30,342 bases of DNA from a virus. The DNA lies in the IMG/VR virus record IMGVR_UViG_3300033981_000090, positions 1 to 30,342 of that record; one strand, written 5' to 3'. Positions 20,712 through 28,781 of this stretch are shown here, piece after piece. A program made the position numbers and the translations under genes. The notes beneath the pieces were generated by a model. It saw only the letters and a list, made by a program, of their open reading frames with translations, was not told the origin of the DNA and searched no databases. How positions within the stretch are numbered: position 1 is the stretch's first letter; each line of letters opens with the position of its first letter.

Positions 20712-21146
20712 TGCCAGGCGCTCCGGGCTGATGATCTGCCGCGGGGGAAGGTCTTTGACCACCTCCTGGGTGAACTGCATCTCGCTGACTGGTTTCTCCA
20801 GCTTCTTGCCCTCGCCAATCGGGTGGTACAGGCCGCGTGCGATGTTCTCGGCCTTGCTGGCTCGTGGCACTGCAGCCATGCCGGCCAGCATTGCGCCACC
20901 CTTGGCCATGCCTCCAGGTGTTGGCACGGCCATCGATGCCAGGAACTCCTGGATCGGTGCCCTGGCAGAGCTGACCAGGCCGGCACGCTCCATCTGCCGG
21001 CCGATGTACTCGCTGCTGCCGACGACCTGCTCGTCTGGCGTGCGGTAACCGAACGGCCGCATGGCCATCGTGGCCAGGTCGACTGGCGTGCCGACCACTG
21101 AGGCCAGCGCCCGATAGGCCAGGTCTTTGATGCTTGGATCAGCCAC
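20682..21146 (-). CDS. N-terminal part of frameshifted conserved morphogenesis gene
   Basis: GTG 21146 overlaps the portal stop by eight bases. This frame encodes 154 residues; the first 145 look genuine: DPSIKDLAYRALASVVGTPV, GYRTPDEQVVGSSEYIG, GLYHPIGEGKKLEKPVS, PRQIISPERLAG. After SPERLAG the frame gives CNHLAGHW and stops, while the +1 frame gives the expected ATILPATGDRTAAG. Removing one G restores a single ORF of about 423 residues from 21146 to 19874. It may be a sequencing or assembly indel, a true mutation, or less likely a programmed shift. Role unknown; the place between portal and scaffold suggests head morphogenesis. Confidence 0.65.
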   Translation of the reverse strand: MADPSIKDLAYRALASVVGTPVDLATMAMRPFGYRTPDEQVVGSSEYIGRQMERAGLVSSARAPIQEFLASMAVPTPGGMAKGGAMLAGMAAVPRASKAENIARGLYHPIGEGKKLEKPVSEMQFTQEVVKDLPPRQIISPERLAGCNHLAGHW

Positions 21147-23178
21147 GTCCGGTCACCATGTTGGAGATTGTGCGAGCAGATTCGACTGCCAGGCGCTGGT
21201 CCTCGTTGTCGATGTTGGCCAGCGTCTCGGCCGTCTTGGCTCGTTTGTACTCGGCATCTGCGATGGTGTCCACCGTGTCTGCGCGAGCCTTGGCCGCCTT
21301 GGCAATCGCCTCCTCGGCCGCGGCCTGCAGGAATATCTTGTTCGGGTCTTCGGGCTGGCCTTGCAGCTCGACCATCATCTCTTCCTGCTCCTGCTCGGTG
21401 GGCTTGACCACGCCCATGCGCACGAGCTGCTTGCGGAAGAAGTCGCGCACCTCGCCAATGCCCTCGCCCTCCATGTTCATCATGGCCATTGCCTGCAGCA
21501 CCTGCTTGGTCTGCTGGTCGTCGGTGATGGCCATCATGCCGGTGAGTGCGCGCACGGTCGCCGCGCGCTTGCTGGTGCTGGACGGGCCGACATCGACGTT
21601 CACATCGAACTTGGCACGGCTGAGGTCGTTCTCCATGACCACCTCACCGGTCTCGCTGACCATCGGCCGCATCAGCTCGATCATGCCGACCGACTCGTCG
21701 GCCTCGACGACCTTCATCTTGCGGCCTTCCTCGACGTAGATGTCGCGCGCCATCGAGAGCCAGATTTCGCCGCAGCGCTTCATGCCCTTGGCGAAGTTGC
21801 TCATGTAGATGAAGGTCTGCATGTCCAGACGGGTCTGGATCATCTCGATGGCCTTGCCGGAGATGTTCGAGACCATCTTGTCGGCTTGCTGCGAGCTGCC
21901 CAGGATGTCCTGCATGTCCTGCTCGGTGATCTGCAGCAGGGCTGCCATCGCCGGTGGAATCTGGGGGCTGCGGGTGTAGGCCACTGGGCCGCTGATCTGC
22001 TGGCTGCCGTCCGGTCCGGTGATCGGGTTCACCAGCAGGTATGGGTAGTTGCGCAGGTTGTCGTCTGCCCACATGACCTGGTGGCCAGCCACCTGCTCGG
22101 GCACCAGGATCGGTTTCTCGACGCTGGACAGCGCACTGATCTCGCCCAGCTTGGAGAGCTGCATGTTCTTCAGGCGCTGCGCATCCTTAGCCAGGCGCAC
22201 ATGGCCCATGCAGCGCTCGACGTTGTCGACGAACCAGCGCTTGCCGTAGACCGGCACGATGGGGATTTCCTTGCCTGCGATGTAGCCGGCATCCTCCAGA
22301 ATCTTGCCGCCCGACATGATGTACTTGTGAACGCGCCTAGACTTGATCTTGCGCTGCCGGACCTCCTGGCTGCCGATGGCCGCCAGCGTCTCTTCGAGCG
22401 CCGGATCGGCATCGAAGTCGGCCTGGCGGTAGCGCTCCTCGGTGCCGTCGATGGCGCGGAAGATGCGCACGGTCTCGGTCACGTCCTCGACCTTGTAATA
22501 CTCGGCCACATAGACCACGTCAGGCGTACACCAGTCGAACTCGTACTGGTGGATGATCTTCGGCCAGTCGGTCGGATCGTCGCCCCACTCTTCCTTGTAG
22601 CTGGCGCGGGTCATCGAGGTGACCACGAAGGCAAAGCGCGCATCGGCCTTGTCCTGGCGCTTGGCGTTCAGGTCAAAGAAGACCGAGCTGTCGGCATCGA
22701 AAATCGGTTCGATGCGAATGCGCTGCTTCTCGTTGTCCTCGTCCTCTTCGTCCTCGTAAACCGTGCGCAGCCGCCAGGCACCAAAGCCACCGCCCACCGC
22801 CTCCTCGAAGGCGTTGTCGTAAGCCTCATCGGCCACCGAGTCCTGCTCGTCGGCACGGTACAGGCCATCGCAGGTCTCGGCCAGCTTGTCGTTCTCGCTG
22901 CCGTCCTTGCTGACGTAGTCGACCGTGATGCGGTTGTTGCGGTACTCGTTGATGATGCGGATGACGGCCAGGTGGACCTTGTTCACCTCGAACCTGGGCT
23001 TGTTCTCGTAGACATCCCAGAGTGGGCCTTCCCACTGGCTGCCGGCCAGGCTGTAGAAGCGCCGGTCCTGCAGGCACTGCAAGCGCTCGTCGCGCAGAGC
23101 AGTTTGGATGTCGTTGAATTGATTCAGCGCATCACTGTGGAGATTGTTCAGGTACTGCTCTTTTGACATGCGTGCCAT
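21139..23178 (-). CDS. Portal protein, P22 gp1-like
   Basis: A 679-residue protein (P22 gp1 is about 725). It shows the family pattern: FYSLAGSQWEGPLWDVYENK, KVHLAVIRIINEYRNNRITV, DEAYDNAFEEAVGGGFGAWR, then the wing and stem region (HKYIMSGGKILEDAGYI, PIVPVYGKRWFVDN, YPYLLVNP) and a helical C-terminus rich in Glu, Ala and Lys (residues about 600-670), like the shorter barrel of P22-type portals. Twelve copies form the DNA channel at one capsid vertex and bind terminase, then gp4. ATG 23178 follows AGGGG; an alternative ATG lies three codons later. Confidence 0.92.
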   Translation of the reverse strand: MARMSKEQYLNNLHSDALNQFNDIQTALRDERLQCLQDRRFYSLAGSQWEGPLWDVYENKPRFEVNKVHLAVIRIINEYRNNRITVDYVSKDGSENDKLAETCDGLYRADEQDSVADEAYDNAFEEAVGGGFGAWRLRTVYEDEEDEDNEKQRIRIEPIFDADSSVFFDLNAKRQDKADARFAFVVTSMTRASYKEEWGDDPTDWPKIIHQYEFDWCTPDVVYVAEYYKVEDVTETVRIFRAIDGTEERYRQADFDADPALEETLAAIGSQEVRQRKIKSRRVHKYIMSGGKILEDAGYIAGKEIPIVPVYGKRWFVDNVERCMGHVRLAKDAQRLKNMQLSKLGEISALSSVEKPILVPEQVAGHQVMWADDNLRNYPYLLVNPITGPDGSQQISGPVAYTRSPQIPPAMAALLQITEQDMQDILGSSQQADKMVSNISGKAIEMIQTRLDMQTFIYMSNFAKGMKRCGEIWLSMARDIYVEEGRKMKVVEADESVGMIELMRPMVSETGEVVMENDLSRAKFDVNVDVGPSSTSKRAATVRALTGMMAITDDQQTKQVLQAMAMMNMEGEGIGEVRDFFRKQLVRMGVVKPTEQEQEEMMVELQGQPEDPNKIFLQAAAEEAIAKAAKARADTVDTIADAEYKRAKTAETLANIDNEDQRLAVESARTISNMVTGRG

Positions 23179-23204
23179 ATATCGCCCCTATTTGCAAGTA
23201 TTTT

Positions 23205-24431
23205 CTACCATTTACTGGTCACCGGCAATGGTGTGAAGTCCACCTGCCTGCTGACCACCGCGGCACGCCTGACGCCTTCGCATGCGTAGCGCAGTGCGTC
23301 AATGACGTGGTTTTGCTTGTCCTGCAGCACCGGCAGCACCTTGCCGGTCAGCGGGTCCGTCTTGTAGCTGTAAAACGTCAGCTCGTCGATGGTGTGCGTG
23401 CAGCGTGGATGGACCACGATGTCGTAGGACTTCAGCCACTCGACGCCCTCGACCACGGAGTCCTTGCCCTTGACGGCCGGCATGATCTTCGGGAACCCGT
23501 TCTTGCGCATGTGGCTGATGGTCTCGGGCCTGGAGCTGTCGGCCACCAGTGGCCACTTCTCGGCCTCCGGCACGGTCATGAACAGCTCTGGCGTGTTCAT
23601 GATCTCGCAGCCCACCATGTAGGCCTCGTGATCGATGTACAGCGTGCGGCCGACGATGTGGCAGCGCACCAGGACGGTCGGATCAGTGGCAAAGCCCCAG
23701 TCAGCGCCAAGCCGGTGAATGGCGTCCTTCGGTGCCTCGAACTCCTCGATCTTCCAGTTGCGGAAGACGCGCGCGCTGCTGTTCTGCAGGTAGCCGCCAC
23801 GCCAGACGTGCGCATACTTGTCCGGGTCTCGTGACTTGTCGTACTCCATCTCGGAGCGCAGCACGTCCGGGAACCATGGGTTGTCGTCGAAGTTGACCTC
23901 CAGCACCACCGAGTCCGGTGGTGGCTTGTCGCCACGCAAAAGCTGGTCGACCGGATCGCTGGACTGGCTCGGGTTCCAGGTGAACCACAGCTCGGAGCCT
24001 GGCTTGCGGATGGTCGGCCGCAGCAGGTCCAGACTGCGCTGGGAGAGGCTCTGTGCCTCCTCGCACCAGGCACGATCGTAGCCCTCCAGCGACTTGATCG
24101 AGTCTGCCGTGTGGTTCTGCATGCCCTGGAAGATGATCAGGCCGTCGCCGCGTTTGGACTTGATCACGGCCTCCTGGACCTCGAAGTAAGCGCCAGCGTT
24201 CATGGCCTCGATCTTTAGCTCCAGCAGGCGCTTGACCGACTGCGCCAGGGACTTCTGGACCTCGCGCACGCAGACCGACCGGCTGGTCGGGTCCATGATG
24301 TGGGCCTCGATCAGCATCTCGGCAAAGGTGTGCGACTTGCCGGAGCCGCGGCCGCCGAAGGCTCCCTTGTAGCGCGCAGGCTCCAGCAGCGGCAGCGCCC
24401 ATTGTGGGGTCTCGATGCGCAGGGTCGTCAC
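23205..24431 (-). CDS. Terminase large subunit
   Basis: A 408-residue packaging motor-nuclease of the PBSX/Terminase_3 type. Walker A is GGRGSGKS (residues 26-33), Walker B ends in CEEA (Glu124/Glu125), and the coupling motif is FTWNPS (150-155). The nuclease domain has the expected acids: Asp244 in GADWGF, Asp298 in VADSS and Asp378 in HVIDALRY. The protein hydrolyses ATP to pump DNA through the portal and cuts the concatemer. The GTG start overlaps the small-subunit stop (GTGA). It is shorter than P22 gp2 (499) but normal for this subfamily. Confidence 0.93.
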   Translation of the reverse strand: MTTLRIETPQWALPLLEPARYKGAFGGRGSGKSHTFAEMLIEAHIMDPTSRSVCVREVQKSLAQSVKRLLELKIEAMNAGAYFEVQEAVIKSKRGDGLIIFQGMQNHTADSIKSLEGYDRAWCEEAQSLSQRSLDLLRPTIRKPGSELWFTWNPSQSSDPVDQLLRGDKPPPDSVVLEVNFDDNPWFPDVLRSEMEYDKSRDPDKYAHVWRGGYLQNSSARVFRNWKIEEFEAPKDAIHRLGADWGFATDPTVLVRCHIVGRTLYIDHEAYMVGCEIMNTPELFMTVPEAEKWPLVADSSRPETISHMRKNGFPKIMPAVKGKDSVVEGVEWLKSYDIVVHPRCTHTIDELTFYSYKTDPLTGKVLPVLQDKQNHVIDALRYACEGVRRAAVVSRQVDFTPLPVTSKW

Positions 24432-24883
24432 TTTCCGACCACCACGCGCTCGATCTTCTGGATGGCCAGCGGCCGGTCAGGGTCGCCAGTCAGCTCCAGC
24501 TTGTCGCCGTACTTCTTCGGTGCCAGCTTAGACAGCAGCCACTTGCGGGTGTCGACCTGTAGCTTGTGCTTCTGCACCGCCGCCCAGTCCTTCTTGCCAT
24601 CCGGCTGCAGGCCGACATCGGCATCACTCAGCTCGATCACCTCGTTGGCAATGCGCTCGATCAAGTCCTCGCGCGCGCGCGCGTACTCTGCAGCCAGCTC
24701 TGCGTCCTCATTCAGCCACAGGTTGAACGTGCTCTGCGACACGCCAGCCGCCTCGCATGCCTTGAAGGCGCTCAGACCGCCACGCATGCCCGAGAGCACC
24801 AAGGCGCAGATGTCGGCCTTGTTCTCGTGCTTCCTGACCGGCTTCTTCGCCGCGGCCTTTGCTTTGTGGGATTTTGTGGTCAT
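24428..24883 (-). CDS. Terminase small subunit, Sf6-like
   Basis: A 151-residue protein with a basic start (TKSHKAKAAAKKPVRKHENK), a helix-turn-helix (GMRGGLSAFKACEAAGVSQS, TFNLWLNEDAELAAEYARA; about residues 33-70) and the typical helical hairpin with QKHKLQVDTRKWLLSKLAPK, then KYGDKLELTGD. This matches the Sf6-type terminase small subunit, which forms a ring, recognises the pac site and directs the large subunit. ATGA overlaps join it to both neighbours. The pac site is often inside this gene in such phages; none could be identified by eye. Confidence 0.88.
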   Translation of the reverse strand: MTTKSHKAKAAAKKPVRKHENKADICALVLSGMRGGLSAFKACEAAGVSQSTFNLWLNEDAELAAEYARAREDLIERIANEVIELSDADVGLQPDGKKDWAAVQKHKLQVDTRKWLLSKLAPKKYGDKLELTGDPDRPLAIQKIERVVVGK

Positions 24884-25161
24884 GCTGCATTGTCCTCTTT
24901 TTCCAGCCGGTTGGCCACCAGGGTGGCGTAGCCTGCGATGTCGACCCAGTTGTCGGCGTAGTTCGGATCGCCGTTCAGGATGCGCGCGATCTTGTGCTGG
25001 ATCATCTCCAGGGCTTCACGCTGGTCGGCCTGGAGACCATCCCAGCCGCTGCGCTCGTGCATGGCAGCCTTGAGGTCTTGGCTGATCCTGGCATGTCCCT
25101 GGAAGCTGCCATACCGACCTTCACGGCCGGCCAGCATCTCGTTCACGTTGGTCTGTGTCAT
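24880..25161 (-). CDS. DUF6378-like conserved phage protein
   Basis: A 93-residue protein with the conserved core RYGSFQGHARISQDLKAAMH, then LQADQREALEMIQHKIARIL and NGDPNYADNWVDIAGYATLV. This is the DUF6378 pattern common in phages, often near terminase or nucleotide-metabolism genes. Regular Glu, His and Asp in two helices (ALEMIQHKIARILNGD, DNWVDIAGY) recall nucleotide pyrophosphohydrolase-type helical folds, but that link is only suggestive. It overlaps the terminase small subunit by ATGA. No strong ribosome binding site is seen. Confidence 0.75.
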   Translation of the reverse strand: MTQTNVNEMLAGREGRYGSFQGHARISQDLKAAMHERSGWDGLQADQREALEMIQHKIARILNGDPNYADNWVDIAGYATLVANRLEKEDNAA

Positions 25162-25162
25162 G

Positions 25163-25387
25163 TTAGTGCCTGCTTACTTTTCTGTGGATAACTTTTCTCT
25201 GCGTTTCAACCAGCCTGCGGCATGGAAACGCGCCGCGTCGGAAGGGAACTGGGAACACACCTAAAGGTGTGTGTTCCGTTCCGTTCCCTTTTTCCGCCGT
25301 TTTGCCCAGGGAATGGAATTCCGTTTTTTTCCGTTCCGTTACCTTGTTCCCTTCCTGGACCTGTTGATAAGTCTGTGGATAACTCAT
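25163..25387 (-). CDS. Doubtful ORF spanning the origin-like gap, 74 aa
   Basis: An ORF fills the gap between the DUF6378-like gene and the primase-helicase gene. ATG 25387 lies one base after the primase stop and has GGAG 7 bases before it, and the stop falls just before ATG 25161. The translation (MSYPQTYQQVQEGNKVTERK at the start, RRLVETQRKVIHRKVSRH at the end) has no recognisable domain. Parts of it are simply the reading of DnaA boxes and the palindrome. It could be a real small basic protein, but the same DNA looks like a replication or control region. Confidence 0.3.
   Translation of the reverse strand: MSYPQTYQQVQEGNKVTERKKTEFHSLGKTAEKGNGTEHTPLGVFPVPFRRGAFPCRRLVETQRKVIHRKVSRH
25183..25382. 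other. Candidate replication origin or control region
   Basis: This lower-GC stretch holds two perfect DnaA boxes (TGTGGATAA at 25183-25191 and 25374-25382) and a one-mismatch box (TGTTGATAA, 25362-25370) in tandem with the second, 12 bp apart. Six CCGTT units lie at 25276, 25281, 25297, 25321, 25331 and 25336, with T-runs between them. It sits directly downstream of the primase-helicase gene. Box clusters plus short iterated units next to a replication gene are typical of origins; activity is inferred. Confidence 0.45.
25252..25277. repeat. Palindrome in the origin-like gap
   Basis: ACACACCT (25255-25262) and AGGTGTGT (25265-25272) form a perfect 8-bp inverted repeat with an AA centre. With a two-base bulge the arms extend to GGAA and TTCC. 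It may be a protein-binding site or, in RNA, a hairpin. No T-run directly follows on either strand, so it is not a good intrinsic terminator. Confidence 0.5.
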
Positions 25388-25388
25388 C

Positions 25389-27404
25389 TCAGCGCTCCGA
25401 CTTTCGGATCAGCATGGAGCTGGCGTGCGCATCGTTGACCACCAGCCAGCCGTGCTCGAAGGCCTCGATGATCTCGGCCACCAGCAGGTCTGCAATGGGT
25501 TTTCCGGTGGCGCTTGGCTTGATGTAGACCTTGGCCGAGGCCTCGCTCACGTCCATTTTCTGGACCAGGTAGTCGACCATTGCCGACCTGCTGAGGTAGG
25601 GTAAACCATTACGCTCCTCAGCACCGGACGCCCACCAGGCGTTCTCGAAGGTCTTGCGATGGCTGTCGATCTTGCTGTCCTTCCTGGCCACTGTCGGAGC
25701 TTGGGCCTGGACGATCACCGCGGAGGTGACCGGCTGGTTGTCCTCGTCATACCAGCCTGGGATGGTGACCTGCTGCAGCTCAACGTGGACGGTCTGGGCC
25801 AGCTCGGCATCCTTGGACTTGCGCTGCACGATCTGCATGGGCACGCCATCCTTGCCTGGCACGATGCTGATCTCGATGTCCAGCGCGCCGCGCCAGGCGC
25901 TGGAGCCGCGCGCTCGGTGCTGGGCCTCTTCGGCCACGCCAGTGTGGTGAACCAAGATCACGCTGCAGTTGAACTCGTTCATCAGGCTGTTGCAGGCGTC
26001 CAGCATGGTCTTGGCGTCCTGGGCACTGTTCTCGTCGCCGGCCAAGAATCGGTGCAGGGTGTCGACCACGATGATGGCCGGGTTCTCCGGCAGGCCTCGC
26101 ACCTGCTCAACCACCTGCAGGTAGCCGGCCGGGGTGTTGAGGTCGCAGCCGTCCTTGGACAGCCACATGGCCAGGGAGCCTGCCTGGTGGTGGTGCTTCC
26201 AGGCTGCCACGCGACCACGCAGGCCGTGGTGGCCTTCGCCGGCCAGGTAGACCACATTGCCTGGCCGCACCTTCTGGCCGCACCACTCAGCCATGCCGCT
26301 GGCCATGCGCAGGCACCAGTCGAGCACCACAAAGGTCTTGCCGCCGCCAGATGGGCCGTGGACCATGATCAGCGCCTGGCTCTGCAGCCAGCGCTTGACC
26401 AGCCAGGAGATCGGGGCCGGCTGGGCCGAGAAGTCGTCGGCCGGGATCAGCCAGTTGCTTTTTGGCAGCAGCAGACTGGCCAAGTCATGCCCTGCCTGTG
26501 CATAATCGTTTGCGTCTCCCTCGATTGGCGGCATGACCATCCTCGCTCCAAATTTGGCCGAGGCCTGTTCCGCGTATCGCTGTCCCACCCCAGACTTGTC
26601 GTTGTCGGCCACGATCACGATGTCCTGTGTCGCGCCGTACATTTCGCGCAAGCTGCCAGTCACCGGCACCAAATTGCTGGCGCTGTAGGCCACCACCACC
26701 GGCCTGCTGGTGGTCTCGTGAATGGTCGCCGCGGTTGCGAACCCTTCTGCCACAAACAGCGTGCCAGGCTCGTCCATCGTGCCCACCATCCAGAACTTGC
26801 CGCCTGTCTGGCCGCCTGGGTGGTATAGCTTGCCGCCATCGTGGCTGATGTACTGCAGACTGGAGAGTGTGCCGTCCTGATCGTACAGAGGAACCACCAG
26901 CCTGCCATCGCCTGTGATGCGCGCGCCATGCGTCTTGATGCCCTTGCGCGCCAGGTAAGGGTGATCTGGGTGTGCCGCGGAGGCCGATGACCAAATCTTC
27001 TCGACCGTGTCGGCAGCCACCTGGTGCTGGCGCTCCAGCTCGGCATCGCGCAGCACCTTGGCCTCGGCCACTCGCCTGGCGTGTGCCATCTCCTCACTCG
27101 ATGTGAGCTTGCGCCCAATGTCTGCGCGCCAGGTCACCTCGACGCCAGCTCTCCAGCAGCCGAAGCGGCCGGCCGGAACGCCATCACCGAAAACCAGATA
27201 CCAGCCAGGCTTGTCGCCGCCCTTGCCGCCTGTGCCCTTGGTGCCGGACCTGAACCTGTGAATCTTGCCGTCCAGGATCACCTGCTCTGGTGGCTCCAGG
27301 CCGGCCGACTTGATGGCGTCGATCAGTTGCTCTTCTGGTGGTGCAACTCTTTTCTCTGGTGGTGGCGACCAGGGGCCGCCCAGGACTTTGGAGAGATCAG
27401 CCAT
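25389..27404 (-). CDS. Toprim primase-helicase (RepA/AAA_25-type ATPase)
   Basis: A 671-residue replication protein with two parts. The N-terminal primase part has GWYLVFGDGVPAGRFGCWR (residues 67-85), GRLVVPLYDQDGTLSSLQYI (168-186) and a Toprim domain: FVAEGFATAATIHE with Glu220, and IVIVADNDKSG with Asp267 and Asp269. The C-terminal RecA-like helicase part has Walker A HGPSGGGKTF (349-358), Walker B IIVVDTLHR with Asp448, and ILVHHTG (483-489). It probably makes primers and unwinds DNA at the fork. Its start overlaps the Cro-like gene by eight bases, so the repressor probably also controls replication. A canonical CxxC zinc finger is absent. Confidence 0.85.
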   Translation of the reverse strand: MADLSKVLGGPWSPPPEKRVAPPEEQLIDAIKSAGLEPPEQVILDGKIHRFRSGTKGTGGKGGDKPGWYLVFGDGVPAGRFGCWRAGVEVTWRADIGRKLTSSEEMAHARRVAEAKVLRDAELERQHQVAADTVEKIWSSASAAHPDHPYLARKGIKTHGARITGDGRLVVPLYDQDGTLSSLQYISHDGGKLYHPGGQTGGKFWMVGTMDEPGTLFVAEGFATAATIHETTSRPVVVAYSASNLVPVTGSLREMYGATQDIVIVADNDKSGVGQRYAEQASAKFGARMVMPPIEGDANDYAQAGHDLASLLLPKSNWLIPADDFSAQPAPISWLVKRWLQSQALIMVHGPSGGGKTFVVLDWCLRMASGMAEWCGQKVRPGNVVYLAGEGHHGLRGRVAAWKHHHQAGSLAMWLSKDGCDLNTPAGYLQVVEQVRGLPENPAIIVVDTLHRFLAGDENSAQDAKTMLDACNSLMNEFNCSVILVHHTGVAEEAQHRARGSSAWRGALDIEISIVPGKDGVPMQIVQRKSKDAELAQTVHVELQQVTIPGWYDEDNQPVTSAVIVQAQAPTVARKDSKIDSHRKTFENAWWASGAEERNGLPYLSRSAMVDYLVQKMDVSEASAKVYIKPSATGKPIADLLVAEIIEAFEHGWLVVNDAHASSMLIRKSER

Positions 27405-27576
27405 TGACCACCTGCCGATCTGCTCTCAATGTGCCGCCTGACTTGACCTCCAGCTCGTACTGCCTCGCCATCGGTGGCGTGTCGCCCCAGGTGTAGATCA
27501 CCTGTGGCCATATTCCGAGCGCATCGGCCAGCTTTTTCACGCTGCCGTAATGGTCGATTGCTTCCTGTGTCGTCAT
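27397..27576 (-). CDS. Cro-like repressor, P22 Cro/YdaS type
   Basis: ATG 27576 (MTTQEAIDHYG) is chosen; GAGAGG lies 6 bases before it. The 59-residue product carries a helix-turn-helix, GSVKKLADALGIWPQVIYTW, followed by PPMARQYELEVKSGGTLRAD, the usual tail of P22 Cro-like regulators. It would bind operators in the adjacent divergent region 27577-27702 and tune both the leftward replication gene and the rightward recombination genes. No partner CI-type repressor is encoded in the window. Confidence 0.8.
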   Translation of the reverse strand: MTTQEAIDHYGSVKKLADALGIWPQVIYTWGDTPPMARQYELEVKSGGTLRADRQVVNG

Positions 27577-27613
27577 CGCTGACCTCTCTTTCTGGATAAA
27601 TTTTCGCAAGGTG

Positions 27614-27644
27614 TTGACATCTTAACCGGAAACCGTGGTAAAGT
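27614..27644 (+). promoter_or_regulatory. Candidate rightward promoter/operator of the recombination genes
   Basis: In the 126-bp divergent gap 27577-27702, TTGACA (27614-27619) is followed after 19 bp by TAAAGT (27639-27644), preceded by CGTGG. The -35 lies within an imperfect palindrome, GTTGACATCTTAAC (27613-27626, 10 of 14 positions symmetric), which could be a Cro operator. The -10 region lies in GGTAAAGTTCAACC, also partly symmetric. The block closely resembles the one at 1354-1384. No convincing promoter for the leftward cro gene could be fixed. Confidence 0.5.
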
Positions 27645-27702
27645 TCAACCACTGCGCGAACGGAATTGCCCGAAGGCGCAGCAACCAAGAAGGAGAGCCA
27701 AC

Positions 27703-28377
27703 ATGGCAATCAACGTAAAGACGACCGGCAGCCTGTCTGCCAACGGTGTGAAAGTCCTGGTCTACGGCCAGGCCGGTGCAGGTAAGACCTCACTGATCAA
27801 GACCCTGCCGCAGCCCATCGTGCTGTCTGCTGAAGGAGGCCTGCTGTCCATCCAGGACGCCGACCTGCCCTTCATCGAGATCAGCGACATGGACACGCTG
27901 CGGGAGGCTTACACCTGGCTGACTCAGTCCGACGAGGCCAAGGGGTTCCAGTCGGTGGCGCTCGACTCCATCAGCGAGATCGCTGAGGTGGTCCTGAATG
28001 CCGAGAAGAAGGCCACCAAAGACCCACGCCAGGCCTACGGTGCGATGCAGGAGCAGATGGCCGACATCATCCGCGCATTCCGCGATCTGCCTGGCCGGCA
28101 CGTCTACATGAGCGCCAAGCTGGAGAAGACCCAGGACGAGATGGGCCGCGTGCTGTATGCGCCATCGATGCCTGGCAACAAGACCGGCCAGGCGCTGCCT
28201 TACTTCTTCGACGAGGTGCTGGCGCTGCGTGTCGAGAAGGACAGCGAGAACAACACCCAGCGCGCCCTGATGTGCGACTCGGACGGCCTCTGGCTGGCCA
28301 AGGACCGCAGCGGGAAGCTGGACGCCTGGGAGGCTCCTGATCTGGGAGCCATCATCGCCAAGATCGGAGGGAAGTGA
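27703..28377 (+). CDS. Sak4-like recombination ATPase (AAA_24)
   Basis: A 224-residue RecA/Rad51-core ATPase of the phage Sak4 type. Walker A is GQAGAGKTS (residues 22-30); Walker B is SVALDS with Asp88; YMSAKLEKTQDE and NKTGQALPYFFDEVLALRVE are typical of the AAA_24 family. Sak4 proteins promote single-strand annealing and strand exchange with a partner SSB in phage recombination. AAGGAG precedes the ATG. The next genes encode a DUF669 protein and a RecB-like nuclease, completing a recombination set. Confidence 0.88.
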   Translation: MAINVKTTGSLSANGVKVLVYGQAGAGKTSLIKTLPQPIVLSAEGGLLSIQDADLPFIEISDMDTLREAYTWLTQSDEAKGFQSVALDSISEIAEVVLNAEKKATKDPRQAYGAMQEQMADIIRAFRDLPGRHVYMSAKLEKTQDEMGRVLYAPSMPGNKTGQALPYFFDEVLALRVEKDSENNTQRALMCDSDGLWLAKDRSGKLDAWEAPDLGAIIAKIGGK

Positions 28378-28379
28378 TC

Positions 28380-28778
28380 ATGACCAAGTCGATGGAACAA
28401 CTGGCCGCCCAATGGCTGGAGGCCAAAGAGGCCGAGCGCAAGGCCACCGAGCGCCGCCGTGACTTCGAGGATGCCATGCGCGAGCTGGCTGGTTTTTCGG
28501 AGCAGACCGAAGGCACTGAGAACGTCAAGACGCCTGGCTTCGCCATCAAGATCGTCGGCCGCATCGACCGCAAGGTCGACGCCGACAAGGTGCAGGAGCT
28601 GGCCGCCGAGCACGGACTGACCGATCACCTGAGCACACTTTTCCGGTGGAAGCCGGAAATCAACATGGCCATCTGGAAGGCGACAGATGAGTCCATCACC
28701 AAAGCACTCGCCGGAGCAATCACGGCCAAACCTGGCCGCCCTTCTTTCACCATTGAACCCATCACCACCAAGGAGTAA
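28380..28778 (+). CDS. Conserved recombination-module protein, 132 aa
   Basis: ATG 28380 is chosen because GGAGG lies 9 bases before it; a GTG at 28374 overlapping the upstream stop is spaced too tightly. The 132-residue product begins with a charged helix (AQWLEAKEAERKATERRRDF), followed by a compact domain: KTPGFAIKIVGRIDRKVDAD, then HLSTLFRWKPEINMAIWKA. Similar proteins (pattern I.GR.DRKVDA...FRWK.E) sit between Sak4-like and DUF669 genes in other phages. The exact role is unknown, but the coupled position suggests a recombination or DNA-binding accessory. Confidence 0.65.
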   Translation: MTKSMEQLAAQWLEAKEAERKATERRRDFEDAMRELAGFSEQTEGTENVKTPGFAIKIVGRIDRKVDADKVQELAAEHGLTDHLSTLFRWKPEINMAIWKATDESITKALAGAITAKPGRPSFTIEPITTKE

Positions 28779-28781
28779 ATC

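Noticed and set aside
21127-23166. 679-codon plus-strand ORF opposite the portal gene
   Set aside because: It mirrors the portal frame almost end to end; the translation is His/Leu/Val-rich with no family signature. A long antisense ORF is common in GC-rich DNA.
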